A stretch of DNA of 23,564 bases from Pirellulales bacterium (GCA_025924495.1 JAICIG010000062.1:1-23564), one strand, 5' to 3'. Positions 1 through 9,057 are shown, numbered from the stretch's first letter. Numbers and translations are program-made. Notes: generated by a model from the sequence alone, not told the origin.

Positions 1-35
1 AAGCCAATCTCCCAGATCATTTGAATGCCCCGTAG

Positions 36-54
36 AGCAAGCGTCTCGCTTGCT
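36..54. repeat. Perfect short hairpin (REP-like palindrome or terminator)
   Basis: Arms AGCAAGCG (36-43) and CGCTTGCT (47-54) pair perfectly around the 3-base loop TCT. The bases that follow are TAAAT, so there is no real T-tract. The hairpin lies just after a stop codon (TGA, 22-24) in the frame that enters from the left edge, so it could end an upstream transcript. It could equally be a copy of a dispersed intergenic palindrome. Only one copy was noticed in this window. Confidence 0.5.
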
Positions 55-205
55 TAAATGGCGACAAAACCGTGGCTTCGGCGCCTTCTTTGTGCCGCAC
101 GAGCAAGATATCCGTGCCGAGTGCGCCAAAACCCGCCTGCTTTCTGCACTGGTCGGCGTTAGAATGAAGGCCTAAACGGATGAACACGCCAGGAGCGCCG
201 CACGG

Positions 206-2278
206 ATGGCCGCCGGTTCGATGGACAATACGATTCTCCGCGGCCTGAACACCCAGCAGGCGGCCGCCGCGGCGCATGGCGATGGGCCGCTCCTGATCAT
301 CGCGGGCGCCGGGTCAGGCAAAACCCGTACTCTTGTTCACCGCGTCGCTCATCTGATTGACCGCGGCGTCGACCCCGGCCGGATCATGCTGCTTACCTTC
401 ACGCGCCGGGCGGCCGCGGAAATGCTGCGCCGCGTCGATGGCGTCCTGCGAGAGATGGCGGGCGATTCGAAGTCACGCACTCGCCTGGCCAGCGCCCGGC
501 TGTGGGGCGGCACGTTCCATTCGGTTGCGACGCGATTGTTGCGCGTCCACGGCAAGGCAATCGGCCTGGAATCGGGCTTTACGATCCACGATCGCAGCGA
601 TTCGGAAGACCTGCTCGACGTCGTCCGCAGCGAACTGGGGTTGGCAAAGACGAATAAGCGTTTTCCCAAGAAGGGAACTTGCCTGTCGATTTACAGCAAT
701 TGCGTCAACTCGCGCCGTCCTTTGGCCGACGTGCTGGCCGACGACTTTCCCTGGTGCAAGGACGACGCCGACGATCTGAAGCGGCTGTTTCAAGCCTATG
801 TCGACCGCAAGGAAGCAGGTTCGGTACTCGACTATGACGATCTGCTGCTGTTCTGGCGCGGCTTGATGGCCGAACCAAAGACGGGCGAGAAAGTCCGAGG
901 CGCTTTCGATGGCGTGCTGGTCGATGAATATCAAGACACCAATTGCCTGCAGAGCGAGATCCTCAAACTGCTGCGTCCGGATGGTTCGGGCCTGACGGTG
1001 GTGGGGGACGATGCTCAGTCGATTTACTCCTTCCGAGCCGCCACGGTCCGCAACATCCTAGATTTTCCCCAGCAATATCCCGGCACGACCATCGTCACGC
1101 TGGAGCAGAACTATCGCAGCTATGCGCCGATCCTCGAGGCGACGAATCGGGTCATCGCCCAGAGCTCTGAGCGATTCGCCAAAAATCTCTGGTCGGCGCG
1201 CCAAGGGGGAGAGCGGCCTGCCCTGGTCGCTTGTTACGACGAGAATGAGCAGGCCGATTATGTCGTCCGCCGTGTGCTCGAACATCGCGAGGAGGGCATC
1301 GACTTGCGCAAGCAGGCGGTGCTGTTCCGTGCGTCACACCATAGCATGGTGCTCGAAGCAGAGCTGTCGCGGCACAACATTCCGTTCGTCAAGTACGGCG
1401 GGCTGAAGTTCATGGAGACGGCCCACGTCAAAGATTTGATGTCGGTCTTAAGACTGGCGGAAAACCCTCGCGATTTGGCCGCAGGGCTGCGCATTCTGAC
1501 CTTGCTGCCCGGCATCGGGCCCAAGAAAGCGCGTCAGCTCATGGATTTGCTCGAAGGAACAGGCGATTTCAGTCGTTGGACCAAGGTCAAGGTTCCGACG
1601 GCGGCCGAACCTCGCTGGAAGGCGTTCATCGAACTGATGCTGCGGCTCGGCAAGACGGGCGACAATGAAGTGGCCGCTCAACTCCACGCCGCGAGGCAAT
1701 TCTACGCCCCGCTCGTCGAAGAGAAGTATGACAACACGACCGCCCGCTTGCGCGATCTGGAACAGTTGGAGCAGTTGGCGCCGCGGTTCAAAGACCGTGC
1801 CACCATGCTGGCTGAGATCGCTCTCGAACCGCCAACTACGTCCGGCGATTTTGCCGGACCGCCGACGCTGGACGAGGACTTTTTGATTCTCAGCACAATC
1901 CATTCGGCTAAGGGACTGGAATGGGACGCGGTGTACGTGATCCACGCCGCTGACGGCAACATTCCTTCCGACATGGCGACCCGTTCGCCCGCCCAGATTG
2001 ACGAAGAGCTGCGGCTTTTCTACGTGGCTCTGACGCGAGCTAAAGACTGGCTGTATGTCTGCTTTCCGCAGCGTTACTATCACGCCTATCGCGGCAAATC
2101 GAGCGATCAGTTCGGCTATGTGCAGCTCACGCGATTCTTGCCGACGAGCTTAAAAGACTATTTCCGCTGTACGGTGGCTGCCATGCTCGCCGAAGATCGC
2201 GTCGAAGGGGCAGATGCAGCTTCCTCCTCCGCGATTCGCGAAAATATCCGCCGCGAAGCGCGAGCCATGTGGAGTTGA
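206..2278 (+). CDS. UvrD/Rep/PcrA-family superfamily 1A DNA helicase
   Basis: ATP-dependent 3'-5' DNA helicase of 690 residues, close to the length of Rep and UvrD. All core motifs are visible: Q-motif LNTQQ (14-18), Walker A AGAGSGKT (33-40), motif Ia TFTRRAA (64-70), Walker B DEYQDTN (240-246), motif III GDDAQSIYSFRAA (267-279), motif IV QNYRS (301-305), motif V TIHSAKGLEWD (564-574) and motif VI LFYVALTRAKD (604-614). LPGIGPKKA (434-442) is a helix-hairpin-helix-like element in the 2B region. The ATG has AGGAG at 191-195, ten bases upstream. The family acts in repair, replication restart or removal of recombinase. Which paralogue this is (UvrD, Rep or PcrA) cannot be decided from sequence alone. 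No operon partner is visible; the next gene starts 246 bases downstream. Confidence 0.95.
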   Translation: MAAGSMDNTILRGLNTQQAAAAAHGDGPLLIIAGAGSGKTRTLVHRVAHLIDRGVDPGRIMLLTFTRRAAAEMLRRVDGVLREMAGDSKSRTRLASARLWGGTFHSVATRLLRVHGKAIGLESGFTIHDRSDSEDLLDVVRSELGLAKTNKRFPKKGTCLSIYSNCVNSRRPLADVLADDFPWCKDDADDLKRLFQAYVDRKEAGSVLDYDDLLLFWRGLMAEPKTGEKVRGAFDGVLVDEYQDTNCLQSEILKLLRPDGSGLTVVGDDAQSIYSFRAATVRNILDFPQQYPGTTIVTLEQNYRSYAPILEATNRVIAQSSERFAKNLWSARQGGERPALVACYDENEQADYVVRRVLEHREEGIDLRKQAVLFRASHHSMVLEAELSRHNIPFVKYGGLKFMETAHVKDLMSVLRLAENPRDLAAGLRILTLLPGIGPKKARQLMDLLEGTGDFSRWTKVKVPTAAEPRWKAFIELMLRLGKTGDNEVAAQLHAARQFYAPLVEEKYDNTTARLRDLEQLEQLAPRFKDRATMLAEIALEPPTTSGDFAGPPTLDEDFLILSTIHSAKGLEWDAVYVIHAADGNIPSDMATRSPAQIDEELRLFYVALTRAKDWLYVCFPQRYYHAYRGKSSDQFGYVQLTRFLPTSLKDYFRCTVAAMLAEDRVEGADAASSSAIRENIRREARAMWS

Positions 2279-2524
2279 GAATCGTCGAGGTTCTTGATCT
2301 CGTTCGAAGCACCTGCATGCGAATGACTTATAACGCAGTCTGCGTCCCTACTGTTTGGCGCCTCGCGTTGCGAACCGCCCGGGCCGTCTGTCTGGGTCTG
2401 CCGAGTAAAAATCCAGGCGGCGAACCTTCCCGCACCATCGATTGTCTGCTGTGCATAACCCGCGATTGCACCACGAGAGCTTGGCCGCTGAAGAAGAGTA
2501 GTTGCCTAAGAGGAGACGCCGGCC

Positions 2525-3130
2525 ATGCGAGGATTCCACCGACGAACGACGCCCCGCGTCCAACGAGGCAAAGTCCAACGCAAGAACCGAAGCGCGCCGA
2601 CGCCTAACTGTTACAACACTTCGCGGCATCAACCGATCATCGAGCGTCATAAGCCTGGCTGCGGCTACCGACACCTGCTGCGACAAGCGGATATCGAACG
2701 CTTTCTTGGCCTGTTGCCCGATTGGGCTGAGCTTTCGCGCGGACTGAATGCCATTCTGTTGGCACCCGGCGAGACGTCTTGCTATGGCTGGCATCGCCCC
2801 GGCATCGTGGCGATTTGTGCCTGGGAGAGGGAATTGTGGTCAGAAACCGGACCTGCGTGGTACGCGCACAATCGCGAGACATTAGAACGGATTGCCGTCG
2901 TCAGCGAAGCGACAGAGGATGGTCGCGTGCTGCTGCAATGGACAGAATGGACCACACGAGCGTTTCAATTAACCGACGTGCTGCTCCATGAGCTGGGACA
3001 TCATCACGACCGCATGACCACCCGCTCGCAGCGTCAGGCTTGCCGCGGCGAAGATTACGCCGAGCGATATGCGATCCGATATTCGCAGCTGATCTGGAAT
3101 CGATACATCAAGGAATTCGGGCAAATCTAG
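2525..3130 (+). CDS. Putative HExxH zinc metallopeptidase-like protein
   Basis: A 201-residue protein not assigned to a named family. Near residue 160 it has a hydrophobic stretch running into HELGHHHD, an HExxH zinc-binding and catalytic motif. About twenty residues further on is GEDYAERYA, whose glutamate could be the third zinc ligand of a gluzincin-type site. The N-terminus is basic (RRTTPRVQRGKVQRK) with no signal peptide or membrane helix, so a cytoplasmic location is likely. The start is supported by AGGAG at 2511-2515, nine bases before the ATG. It ends 26 bases from the convergent dehydrogenase. Peptidase activity is inferred from the motif alone; a non-proteolytic metal-binding role is possible. 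Confidence 0.8.
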   Translation: MRGFHRRTTPRVQRGKVQRKNRSAPTPNCYNTSRHQPIIERHKPGCGYRHLLRQADIERFLGLLPDWAELSRGLNAILLAPGETSCYGWHRPGIVAICAWERELWSETGPAWYAHNRETLERIAVVSEATEDGRVLLQWTEWTTRAFQLTDVLLHELGHHHDRMTTRSQRQACRGEDYAERYAIRYSQLIWNRYIKEFGQI

Positions 3131-3156
3131 TCAAACCGAAATCTGCCGCCGCGCCG

Positions 3157-3981
3157 TTAGGACGACTTTTTCGGCGATTCGTGGCCGTACCAGCTGGCCA
3201 TGCCGTTGGTAATGCCAAACCAGTCGTTGACTTTTCGGAACAGGAACGGTGGCAGCATGGCCTTGGTGAAGGGAGTCACATAGACCAGCCAGGGCGTGAG
3301 CACCAACTCGCGATCTCGTTGCACCGCACGCAAGGCCATTTTCGCCACGTCCGCCGCGCGAAGCATGCGAGTGAATCGCGGCAGCTTGACGCCGGCCGCC
3401 ATCCCCGTGTCGATATAGCTGGGGGCGACTGCCGTCACTCTCACGTGGCGATGCCCGAGAATCCGCAGCTCTTCGCGAATTGATTCCGTAAAGCCGAGCG
3501 TCGCCCATTTACTGGAAGCATACGTCGACGCGTAAGGCAGCGCAATCAGTCCCGAAGCGCTGGCGATGTTGACCAGGTGAGCCTCCGGTCGGGCGATCAG
3601 GTCGGGCAGAAAAGCGTGGGTCATCGACACCATGCCCAAAGTGTTGACGCGGTAGGTGGCCAGATGTTTATCGATCGCCACGTCAAGAAATGGCCCGCCG
3701 TGGGCGATGCCCGCGTTATTGATTAAGAGATCGATCGGACCGCCTTCATGCAACCGCCGGCGCAAATCGCCGATCATCTCTAACGCGGTCACATCCAGCG
3801 CATAAGATTCCGCCTGGCCGCCGGCTTGCCGGATCAGGTCCTCTGTTTCCTCGGCGCCGGCAAGATGTAGATCGGTCGCGATTACCTCCGCACCGGTCCC
3901 GGCGAAGGCTAACGCCAATGCGCGGCCTAGACCATGCCCGGCGCCGGTGATCAAAACGCGTTTGTGCGACAGATTTCGCAT
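3157..3981 (-). CDS. Short-chain dehydrogenase/reductase (SDR, Rossmann fold)
   Basis: NAD(P)-dependent oxidoreductase of about 274 residues, typical for a classical SDR. Counting from the ATG at 3981, the cofactor motif TGAGHGLG is at 12-19, NNAG at 88-91, and the catalytic tetrad is Asn113, Ser141, Tyr154 and Lys158 (YASSK). The acidic residue after the second strand (ATDLH) suggests NAD preference, but this is weak evidence. The start is uncertain: a TTG at 3987 lies 5 bases from AGGAG (plus-strand ctcct 3993-3997), and the ATG at 3981 lies 11 bases from it. The C-terminal part (LTPWLVYVTPFTKAMLPPF) is hydrophobic, as in SDRs acting on lipophilic substrates. The substrate is unknown. It is divergent from the GH15 gene across about 240 bases and convergent with the metallopeptidase-like gene. 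Confidence 0.93.
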   Translation of the reverse strand: MRNLSHKRVLITGAGHGLGRALALAFAGTGAEVIATDLHLAGAEETEDLIRQAGGQAESYALDVTALEMIGDLRRRLHEGGPIDLLINNAGIAHGGPFLDVAIDKHLATYRVNTLGMVSMTHAFLPDLIARPEAHLVNIASASGLIALPYASTYASSKWATLGFTESIREELRILGHRHVRVTAVAPSYIDTGMAAGVKLPRFTRMLRAADVAKMALRAVQRDRELVLTPWLVYVTPFTKAMLPPFLFRKVNDWFGITNGMASWYGHESPKKSS

Positions 3982-4228
3982 GAACAAAAAGACTCCTGCT
4001 GGTCGTCATCAACCCATCCACAGCGGCCGCCAAGCTTCGCCTGCCAACGCGGCGATGCACTTAAAGTCTTGCGTCGCCTCGGCGATTAATGCCGTAGAAC
4101 CGGACGGCATTGTATTTGCTTGCGAGATCTGACGCGACCCTGCCCTTCGAGGGGGCCTAATTGAATACGTAACTCCATGCAGCGGCCGATTTCGGTTCGG
4201 CGCTGGCGGTTGGTGCGCAGGAGCAAGC

Positions 4229-6019
4229 ATGTCAGCGCGAATCGAAGATTATGCCATGATCGGCGACCTGCACACGGCTGCGCTGGTTTCTCGCGAAGGT
4301 TCGATCGATTGGCTGTGCCTGCCCAGGTTTGATTCCCCGGCGTGTTTCGCCGCCCTGTTGGGCAACGAAGAGCATGGCCGCTGGCAGATTCGGCCCAAAG
4401 GCAAGGCGAAAATCACGCGGCGTTACCGGCCCGGAACGCTCGTGCTGGAGACCGATTTCGAAACCGAAGATGGGGCGGTAACCGTTGTCGATTGCATGCC
4501 GCCGCGGCGCGAAAATCCGGCCCTCGTACGTCTCGTCAAGGGTCGGCGCGGACGAGTGCCGATGAACATGCAGCTCATCCTGCGGTTCGACTACGGTTCG
4601 ATCGTCCCCTGGGTAAAACATCACGGCAATGGTCTCCGGGCGATCGCCGGCCCAGATCGAGTCTGCCTGTCGAGCGACGGAGTCGAGGTCCGCGGCGAAG
4701 AGTTCACTACGGTCGCCGACTTTGATGTTTCCTCGGGCGATTGTCTGCCGTTCGTGCTCACGTGGCACGCGTCTTATGATCCGACGCCAGAAGAAATCGA
4801 AGCCGTGAAAGCGGTGGAAGAGACGGAACGCTGGTGGCGCGAGTGGTCGGATCGCTGTCGTTGTGAAGGACGATGGTGCGCCGCGGCAAAAAATTCGCTG
4901 ATTGCGTTGAAGGCGCTGATCTACGCGCCCACAGGGGGCATGGTGGCGGCGCCCACGACGTCGCTGCCCGAAAAGGTCGGCGGCAAGCGAAACTGGGACT
5001 ACCGCTATTGCTGGTTGCGCGACGCAACGTTCACGCTTTACGCGTTAATGGGCGGCGGGTATATCGACGAAGCCGCCGCCTGGCGCCAATGGCTGTTGAG
5101 AGCCGTGGCAGGTCAAGCTTCGCAAATGAACATCATGTATGGCCTGGCTGGCGAACGGCGCTTGACTGAGAACGAGCTCGACTGGCTGCCGGGTTACGAA
5201 AATTCGCGCCCAGTCCGGGCCGGAAACGCCGCATATAAGCAATTTCAATTGGACGTGTTCGGCGAAATCATGGACGCGTTGCACCTCGGCCGCCGATATG
5301 GGCTAGCCATGGAGCAGGACGCCTGGGATTTGCAATTGCACTTAGTCGAGCAACTGGAGCAAGTCTGGCAAGAACCCGATGAAGGCATCTGGGAAATCCG
5401 AGGGCCGAGGCAACACTTTACGCATTCGCGCGTGATGGCCTGGGTAGCGGTCGATCGCATGATCCGCTCCGCGGAGCAATTCAATTGCCCAGGACCGGTG
5501 GACCACTGGCGCGGCCTGCGCGCCGCGATTCACGACCAGGTCTGCAGAGAGGGCTTCGACTCTGAACAGAATTCGTTCGTCCAGCGTTACGGCGCCAAGG
5601 ACCTCGACGCCAGCTTGCTAATGATTCCGTTGGTAGGGTTTCTGCCGCCCAGCGATCCTCGCGTGCGCGGCACGGTCGAAGCCATCGAGCGCGAGCTTCT
5701 GGTCGACGGCTTCGTACGGCGATACAACACGCAGTCGCAATTGGATGGCCTGCCGCCGGGCGAAGGCGTGTTTCTGCCCTGCACTTTCTGGTTGGCCGAC
5801 AATCTTAATCTGCTCGGCCGCAGACAAGAGGCGGTCGAACTCTTCGAGCGGCTGCTCACTCTGCGCAATGACGTCGGATTACTCTCAGAAGAGTACTCGC
5901 CGCAAGACGGGCGGCAGGTCGGCAATTTTCCCCAGGCGTTTACGCATGTCAGTCTGGTCAATACCGCCCTGAACTTATCGTCGGCGGGAGGGCCGGCGGA
6001 GCACCGGCAAAACGCCTGA
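4229..6019 (+). CDS. Glycoside hydrolase family 15 protein (glucoamylase/trehalase type)
   Basis: An inverting alpha-glucosidase of 596 residues, the usual length for the bacterial GH15 group that includes mycobacterial trehalase and oligosaccharide glucoamylases. The N-terminus (IEDYAMIGDLHTAALVS, GSIDWLCLPRFDSP) is the family's beta-sandwich start. The catalytic (alpha/alpha)6 barrel begins near NWDYRYCWLRDA (255-266). The expected general acid is Glu389 in GIWEIRG and the general base Glu554 or Glu555 in SEEYSP. GNFPQAFTHVSLVN (565-578) is the usual end signature. There is no signal peptide, so it is probably cytosolic and acts on trehalose, maltooligosaccharides or glycogen fragments. AGGAG at 4219-4223 sits five bases before the ATG. 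Substrate choice between trehalose and alpha-1,4-glucans cannot be made by eye. Confidence 0.95.
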   Translation: MSARIEDYAMIGDLHTAALVSREGSIDWLCLPRFDSPACFAALLGNEEHGRWQIRPKGKAKITRRYRPGTLVLETDFETEDGAVTVVDCMPPRRENPALVRLVKGRRGRVPMNMQLILRFDYGSIVPWVKHHGNGLRAIAGPDRVCLSSDGVEVRGEEFTTVADFDVSSGDCLPFVLTWHASYDPTPEEIEAVKAVEETERWWREWSDRCRCEGRWCAAAKNSLIALKALIYAPTGGMVAAPTTSLPEKVGGKRNWDYRYCWLRDATFTLYALMGGGYIDEAAAWRQWLLRAVAGQASQMNIMYGLAGERRLTENELDWLPGYENSRPVRAGNAAYKQFQLDVFGEIMDALHLGRRYGLAMEQDAWDLQLHLVEQLEQVWQEPDEGIWEIRGPRQHFTHSRVMAWVAVDRMIRSAEQFNCPGPVDHWRGLRAAIHDQVCREGFDSEQNSFVQRYGAKDLDASLLMIPLVGFLPPSDPRVRGTVEAIERELLVDGFVRRYNTQSQLDGLPPGEGVFLPCTFWLADNLNLLGRRQEAVELFERLLTLRNDVGLLSEEYSPQDGRQVGNFPQAFTHVSLVNTALNLSSAGGPAEHRQNA

Positions 6020-6054
6020 CTGGCCAGAGGATGCGTGAAGAACTTCGAAACTGC

Positions 6055-6079
6055 TTTGCGCACGTTTATTTCGCGCAAA
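6055..6079. terminator. Possible bidirectional terminator hairpin between convergent genes
   Basis: TTTGCGC (6055-6061) and GCGCAAA (6073-6079) form a 7-base-pair stem around an 11-base AT-rich loop, in the 61-base gap between the convergent GH15 and zinc-ribbon genes. Neither side has a true T-tract. The AAA/TTT ends of the arms give only a weak one, so the call rests mainly on position. Confidence 0.35.
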
Positions 6080-6080
6080 A

Positions 6081-7073
6081 TTAACTGCCGGAGATCTGGA
6101 TCTCGTTCGAGATGATCTCTCTTTGGCTCATCCCAGGCGACTGCCTTTCCAAATGCGTATTATAGGGCGCCGGGAACTGCGCTTCGCTGATGCCCTTGGG
6201 TTGGCCCGAAAGGCGATCTCGCGGCTTCAGCAGGTCGGCTGGAATGGGGAATTCGACCTTCGAGTCCGAGCGATCGACGACGACCCAGAAGTATTTGGTT
6301 TCCGGCGACGTACTGAGGCCATCGAGTCGATACTCGAGCGAAAACTCGAGCAGTCCGCCCCTGCTGATTTTTTTGCCGTCCCAAATAGTGACGAGCTTCC
6401 CGGCGGGAAAGGGTTCGCCTTTTGCTCCACCAGCGTTCGCGGCAGCAGGACTTGCCCCGGCCGGCGACGACACTGCCGTCGGCGCGCCAGTCCGGCCATG
6501 TCGCGAATAGAGATAGAACGCCAGCGCCGAGCAAACAACCGCGGTGGGCAAGAACACGAACACAACAATCCGAAAAACCCAAGCCCCCATCGTCGTTGCG
6601 CCGCCTGTCGTCGGCTTGCTCACTGGTCGATGTGTTCCAGGCGGCGATTGCTGCGGCGTTGCAGGCAAGGCGGCGCCCGGCGAAGGAGGCCCGACGGCAT
6701 TTCCGTGGTACGGAACGACGACGGCGGGCGTCGCAACATAAGCCTGCCTTGGAGGCGCAGGCCGTTCGGGCGTCTCGTCAATCAGGTCCGCCTCCGTCAA
6801 CGGGGTGGGCTCGCCCGCAGGCTCATTTGGCGGCAACGGATCGGCCCAGCGAGCAGGTTTTTGCCCGGCGACCTGGTTGGGCCGCGTGGGCTGCGCTGGC
6901 GAAACGGGCCGCGGCCCGGGCCCGAGCGAAACGCCGGATAATGGCGTCGCCGCCGGCTCTCTCGGCGGCACGAGAAAACGGTGACCGCATTCGCACGCCA
7001 CCGCCTTGCCGATAAGGCGGTTCTCTCGCGGATACTCCTTCCCGCATTCAGGGCAATGGAAAATTTCCGGCAT
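6081..7073 (-). CDS. Zinc-ribbon, single-pass membrane protein of unknown function
   Basis: A 330-residue protein with no recognised name. It opens with a zinc ribbon: CPEC at 7-10 and CECGH at 27-31 give four cysteines able to bind one zinc. A Pro-rich, low-complexity linker (about 38-160) follows, then a membrane helix at about 164-190 (VFRIVVFVFLPTAVVCSALAFYLY). After an Ala/Gly-rich spacer comes a C-terminal domain (about 222-330) that looks like a beta-rich fold (VTIWDGKKIS, YFWVVVDRSDSKVEFPIP). Zinc ribbon plus Pro-rich linker plus one helix is a layout common among planctomycete proteins. With a cytoplasmic ribbon, the C-terminal domain would face outward. Function and partners are unknown. 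It is divergent from serC. Confidence 0.85.
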   Translation of the reverse strand: MPEIFHCPECGKEYPRENRLIGKAVACECGHRFLVPPREPAATPLSGVSLGPGPRPVSPAQPTRPNQVAGQKPARWADPLPPNEPAGEPTPLTEADLIDETPERPAPPRQAYVATPAVVVPYHGNAVGPPSPGAALPATPQQSPPGTHRPVSKPTTGGATTMGAWVFRIVVFVFLPTAVVCSALAFYLYSRHGRTGAPTAVSSPAGASPAAANAGGAKGEPFPAGKLVTIWDGKKISRGGLLEFSLEYRLDGLSTSPETKYFWVVVDRSDSKVEFPIPADLLKPRDRLSGQPKGISEAQFPAPYNTHLERQSPGMSQREIISNEIQISGS

Positions 7074-7368
7074 GTAGCTCGCGTTAGCCAGTGCTCTAGT
7101 TACAAGTCTTAGGCGGGCGGCGCGTCCGGCAAGCCGATTGGCAACCGCGCGAAGTCAAATAAATAAGATAATGCCGCCATTATAATCGCCGCTTCGGCTG
7201 TTGCGCTGCGCGAAGCAGAGGAACCCAGCTCTCGCCGCCCTTTCCGGCACGGTCCGCAAAGTTTATCATCAAACTTTCGGGTAAGGCCGGCGATGGCGCC
7301 TTGGGAGCCTGACCGCTGGCAAATTGCTGCACACGCTTTGCGGCTGCGAGCCGCCTCACGAAAGTATC

Positions 7369-8463
7369 ATGGAACCGCGAGTTTACAACTTTTCCCCCGG
7401 TCCCGCCGTCCTGCCCCTTAAAGTTCTGGAAGAGGCTCAGCGAGATCTGCTGTCATTGCCCGGTGTCGGCATTTCGCCGTTGGAAATCAGCCACCGCTCG
7501 CCCTGGTTCGAGGGGGTGCTGGCCGAAACCGAAGCCAATTTGCGCAAACTGCTATCGATCCCCGACAACTACCGGGTCTTGTTTCTGCAGGGCGGTTCGC
7601 GGCTTCAGTTCTCTATGGTGCCGATGAATTTCCTGCGCGGATCCGGCCGCAGCGCGGACTATGTGATTACGGGAACCTGGGGTAAGACGGCCCAGCAGGA
7701 AGCCGTCCGCGAAGGAACGGTGCGGGTGGCCTACGACGGCAAGGCGACCAACTTCGATCGGTTGCCAAAACCCAATGAGTTGAAACTCGACCCGCAGGCC
7801 GCTTATGTGCACGTAACCTCCAACGAAACGATCCAGGGGGTGCAGTTCCTCAGCGAGCCGGACACCGGCGCCGTGCCGCTGGTTTGCGATGCCTCGTCGG
7901 ACTTCATGTGCCGCCCGCTGCCGATTGAGCGATATGGATTGATCTATGCGTGTGCGCAAAAGAACGCCGGCCCGGCGGGCGTGACCGTCGTTATCGCCCG
8001 CGACGACTTGCTGGAGCGGGCGCCCGAAGGGCTTGGCTCGATGCTCGACTACCGCACTTACGTCAAAGAAAAGCTGATGCCGAACACGCCGCCCGTGTTT
8101 GCCATTTATATTGTGATGCTTGTTACGCGATGGTTACTGAACGACATCGGCGGCCTGGCCAAGATGCTCGAACGCAACCAGCGCAAGGCCAAACTGCTTT
8201 ATGATGTGGTCGATGCGCATCGCGAGCTATATCAAGGGCACGCACAACCCGACAGCCGTTCGCTCATGAACGTCACTTTCCGTTTGCCCGATGACGAAAC
8301 ACAGTCCAAATTCCTCAGCGGCGCCAAGGCGCGCGGCTTGGCGGAATTGAAGGGACACCGCTCGGTCGGCGGCATCCGCGCCTCGATTTATAATGCCATG
8401 CCGCTCGAAGGAGTTGAATCGCTGGCTGATTTCATGCGAGAATTCGCCAAGCAGGGCAGATAG
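7369..8463 (+). CDS. serC: Phosphoserine aminotransferase (SerC)
   Basis: PLP-dependent transaminase that converts 3-phosphohydroxypyruvate and glutamate to phosphoserine and 2-oxoglutarate in serine biosynthesis; in the PdxB-dependent route it also serves vitamin B6 synthesis. The ATG at 7369 gives 364 residues, against about 360 for the family. The N-terminus YNFSPGPAVLP is the family signature. ISHRS (40-44), FLQGGSRLQF (72-81) and TGTWGK (101-106) line the active site, and Lys198 in AQKNAGPAG is the Schiff-base lysine, the same number as in the E. coli enzyme. An in-frame TTG at 7324 would add 15 residues unlike any SerC start, so the ATG is preferred although no clear ribosome site precedes it. 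It is not next to serA or serB here. Confidence 0.96.
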   Translation: MEPRVYNFSPGPAVLPLKVLEEAQRDLLSLPGVGISPLEISHRSPWFEGVLAETEANLRKLLSIPDNYRVLFLQGGSRLQFSMVPMNFLRGSGRSADYVITGTWGKTAQQEAVREGTVRVAYDGKATNFDRLPKPNELKLDPQAAYVHVTSNETIQGVQFLSEPDTGAVPLVCDASSDFMCRPLPIERYGLIYACAQKNAGPAGVTVVIARDDLLERAPEGLGSMLDYRTYVKEKLMPNTPPVFAIYIVMLVTRWLLNDIGGLAKMLERNQRKAKLLYDVVDAHRELYQGHAQPDSRSLMNVTFRLPDDETQSKFLSGAKARGLAELKGHRSVGGIRASIYNAMPLEGVESLADFMREFAKQGR

Positions 8464-8534
8464 TCCCTCCCCGATCGTCCCACCTTCACCGACATTCCAG
8501 AATTCAGACTTCTGCGAAGCCAAGGAGTGCATCG

Positions 8535-9044
8535 ATGTCAAGAATGAGTCTGCTCGCCATTTTGGTCGCTTTTAGCTTGGCGCTGGGTTGCGAAGCGAAG
8601 ACCCCTCCTGCGCCCGCCCCAGCCGTCGCGCCGCCAACGGATACCGCTCCTGCCAACAGCGATGAAGCGGCCAGCGAAGAAACGGCGGCGCCGGCCGAAG
8701 GCGAGAAGGAAGCGCCCGCCGAGGGAATGAAGGAAGAGGCGGCCCCGGTTGAAGAGCCGGCGACGCCCGCGGAGAAGCCGGCCGAAGAAGCCGCCAATTC
8801 AGCTCCTCCGCCGGCCGAAGAATCGGAAACGGCCAAAGACAAGCCGGAAGCCGAAAAGTCTGCCAAGGCAAGTTCGGGCGGGGTGTTCAAAGGCCTGACC
8901 AACTCGGTCGCTCGAGCGGTCAAGAAGACGATCAAGGGATCGAAACCTGCTGGCGCCGCTGCCCCGACGGCCGAGCCGCAGCCCGAAGACGATCCATTCC
9001 CCAACGGCGAGCCAAAAGACAAAGATCAGTCCGGCGACGAATAA
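8535..9044 (+). CDS. Low-complexity Ala/Glu/Pro-rich lipoprotein
   Basis: A 169-residue predicted lipoprotein. A short hydrophobic signal (SLLAILVAFSLALGC) ends in a lipobox with Cys19 as the lipidated residue. The mature part is almost entirely Ala, Glu, Pro, Lys and Ser, likely disordered. One more ordered segment, GVFKGLTNSVARAVKKTIKG, lies near residues 116-135 and could be an amphipathic helix. The C-terminus is acidic (DDPFPNGEPKDKDQSGDE). AAGGAG at 8522-8526 precedes the ATG by eight bases. It begins 71 bases after serC and might be cotranscribed with it. No function can be assigned. Such acidic tails may act as spacers or bind cations at the envelope, which is speculation. Confidence 0.85.
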   Translation: MSRMSLLAILVAFSLALGCEAKTPPAPAPAVAPPTDTAPANSDEAASEETAAPAEGEKEAPAEGMKEEAAPVEEPATPAEKPAEEAANSAPPPAEESETAKDKPEAEKSAKASSGGVFKGLTNSVARAVKKTIKGSKPAGAAAPTAEPQPEDDPFPNGEPKDKDQSGDE

Positions 9045-9057
9045 GCGAGCGCTGGAG

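Noticed and set aside
2..175. An open frame entering from the left edge (57 codons to TAA at 173-175)
   Set aside because: It reads through the palindrome at 36-54 and shows no domain or clear codon bias. An opposite-strand frame of similar quality overlaps it, so neither is credible.
1448..2083. A 211-codon minus-strand frame inside the helicase
   Set aside because: Antisense to helicase motifs V and VI and lacks any family signature.
6123..6941. A 272-codon plus-strand frame opposite the zinc-ribbon gene
   Set aside because: Arg-rich shadow of the Pro/Ala-rich linker. The minus-strand reading has a zinc ribbon and a clean membrane helix.
7181..7186. TATAAT upstream of serC as a promoter
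   Set aside because: No -35-like hexamer at 16-18 bases and no TGn extension. It may still be a weak promoter, but the evidence is thin.
7324..7368. A 15-codon extension of SerC from a TTG
   Set aside because: The residues do not resemble SerC starts; the ATG at 7369 puts the PLP lysine at the canonical position 198.
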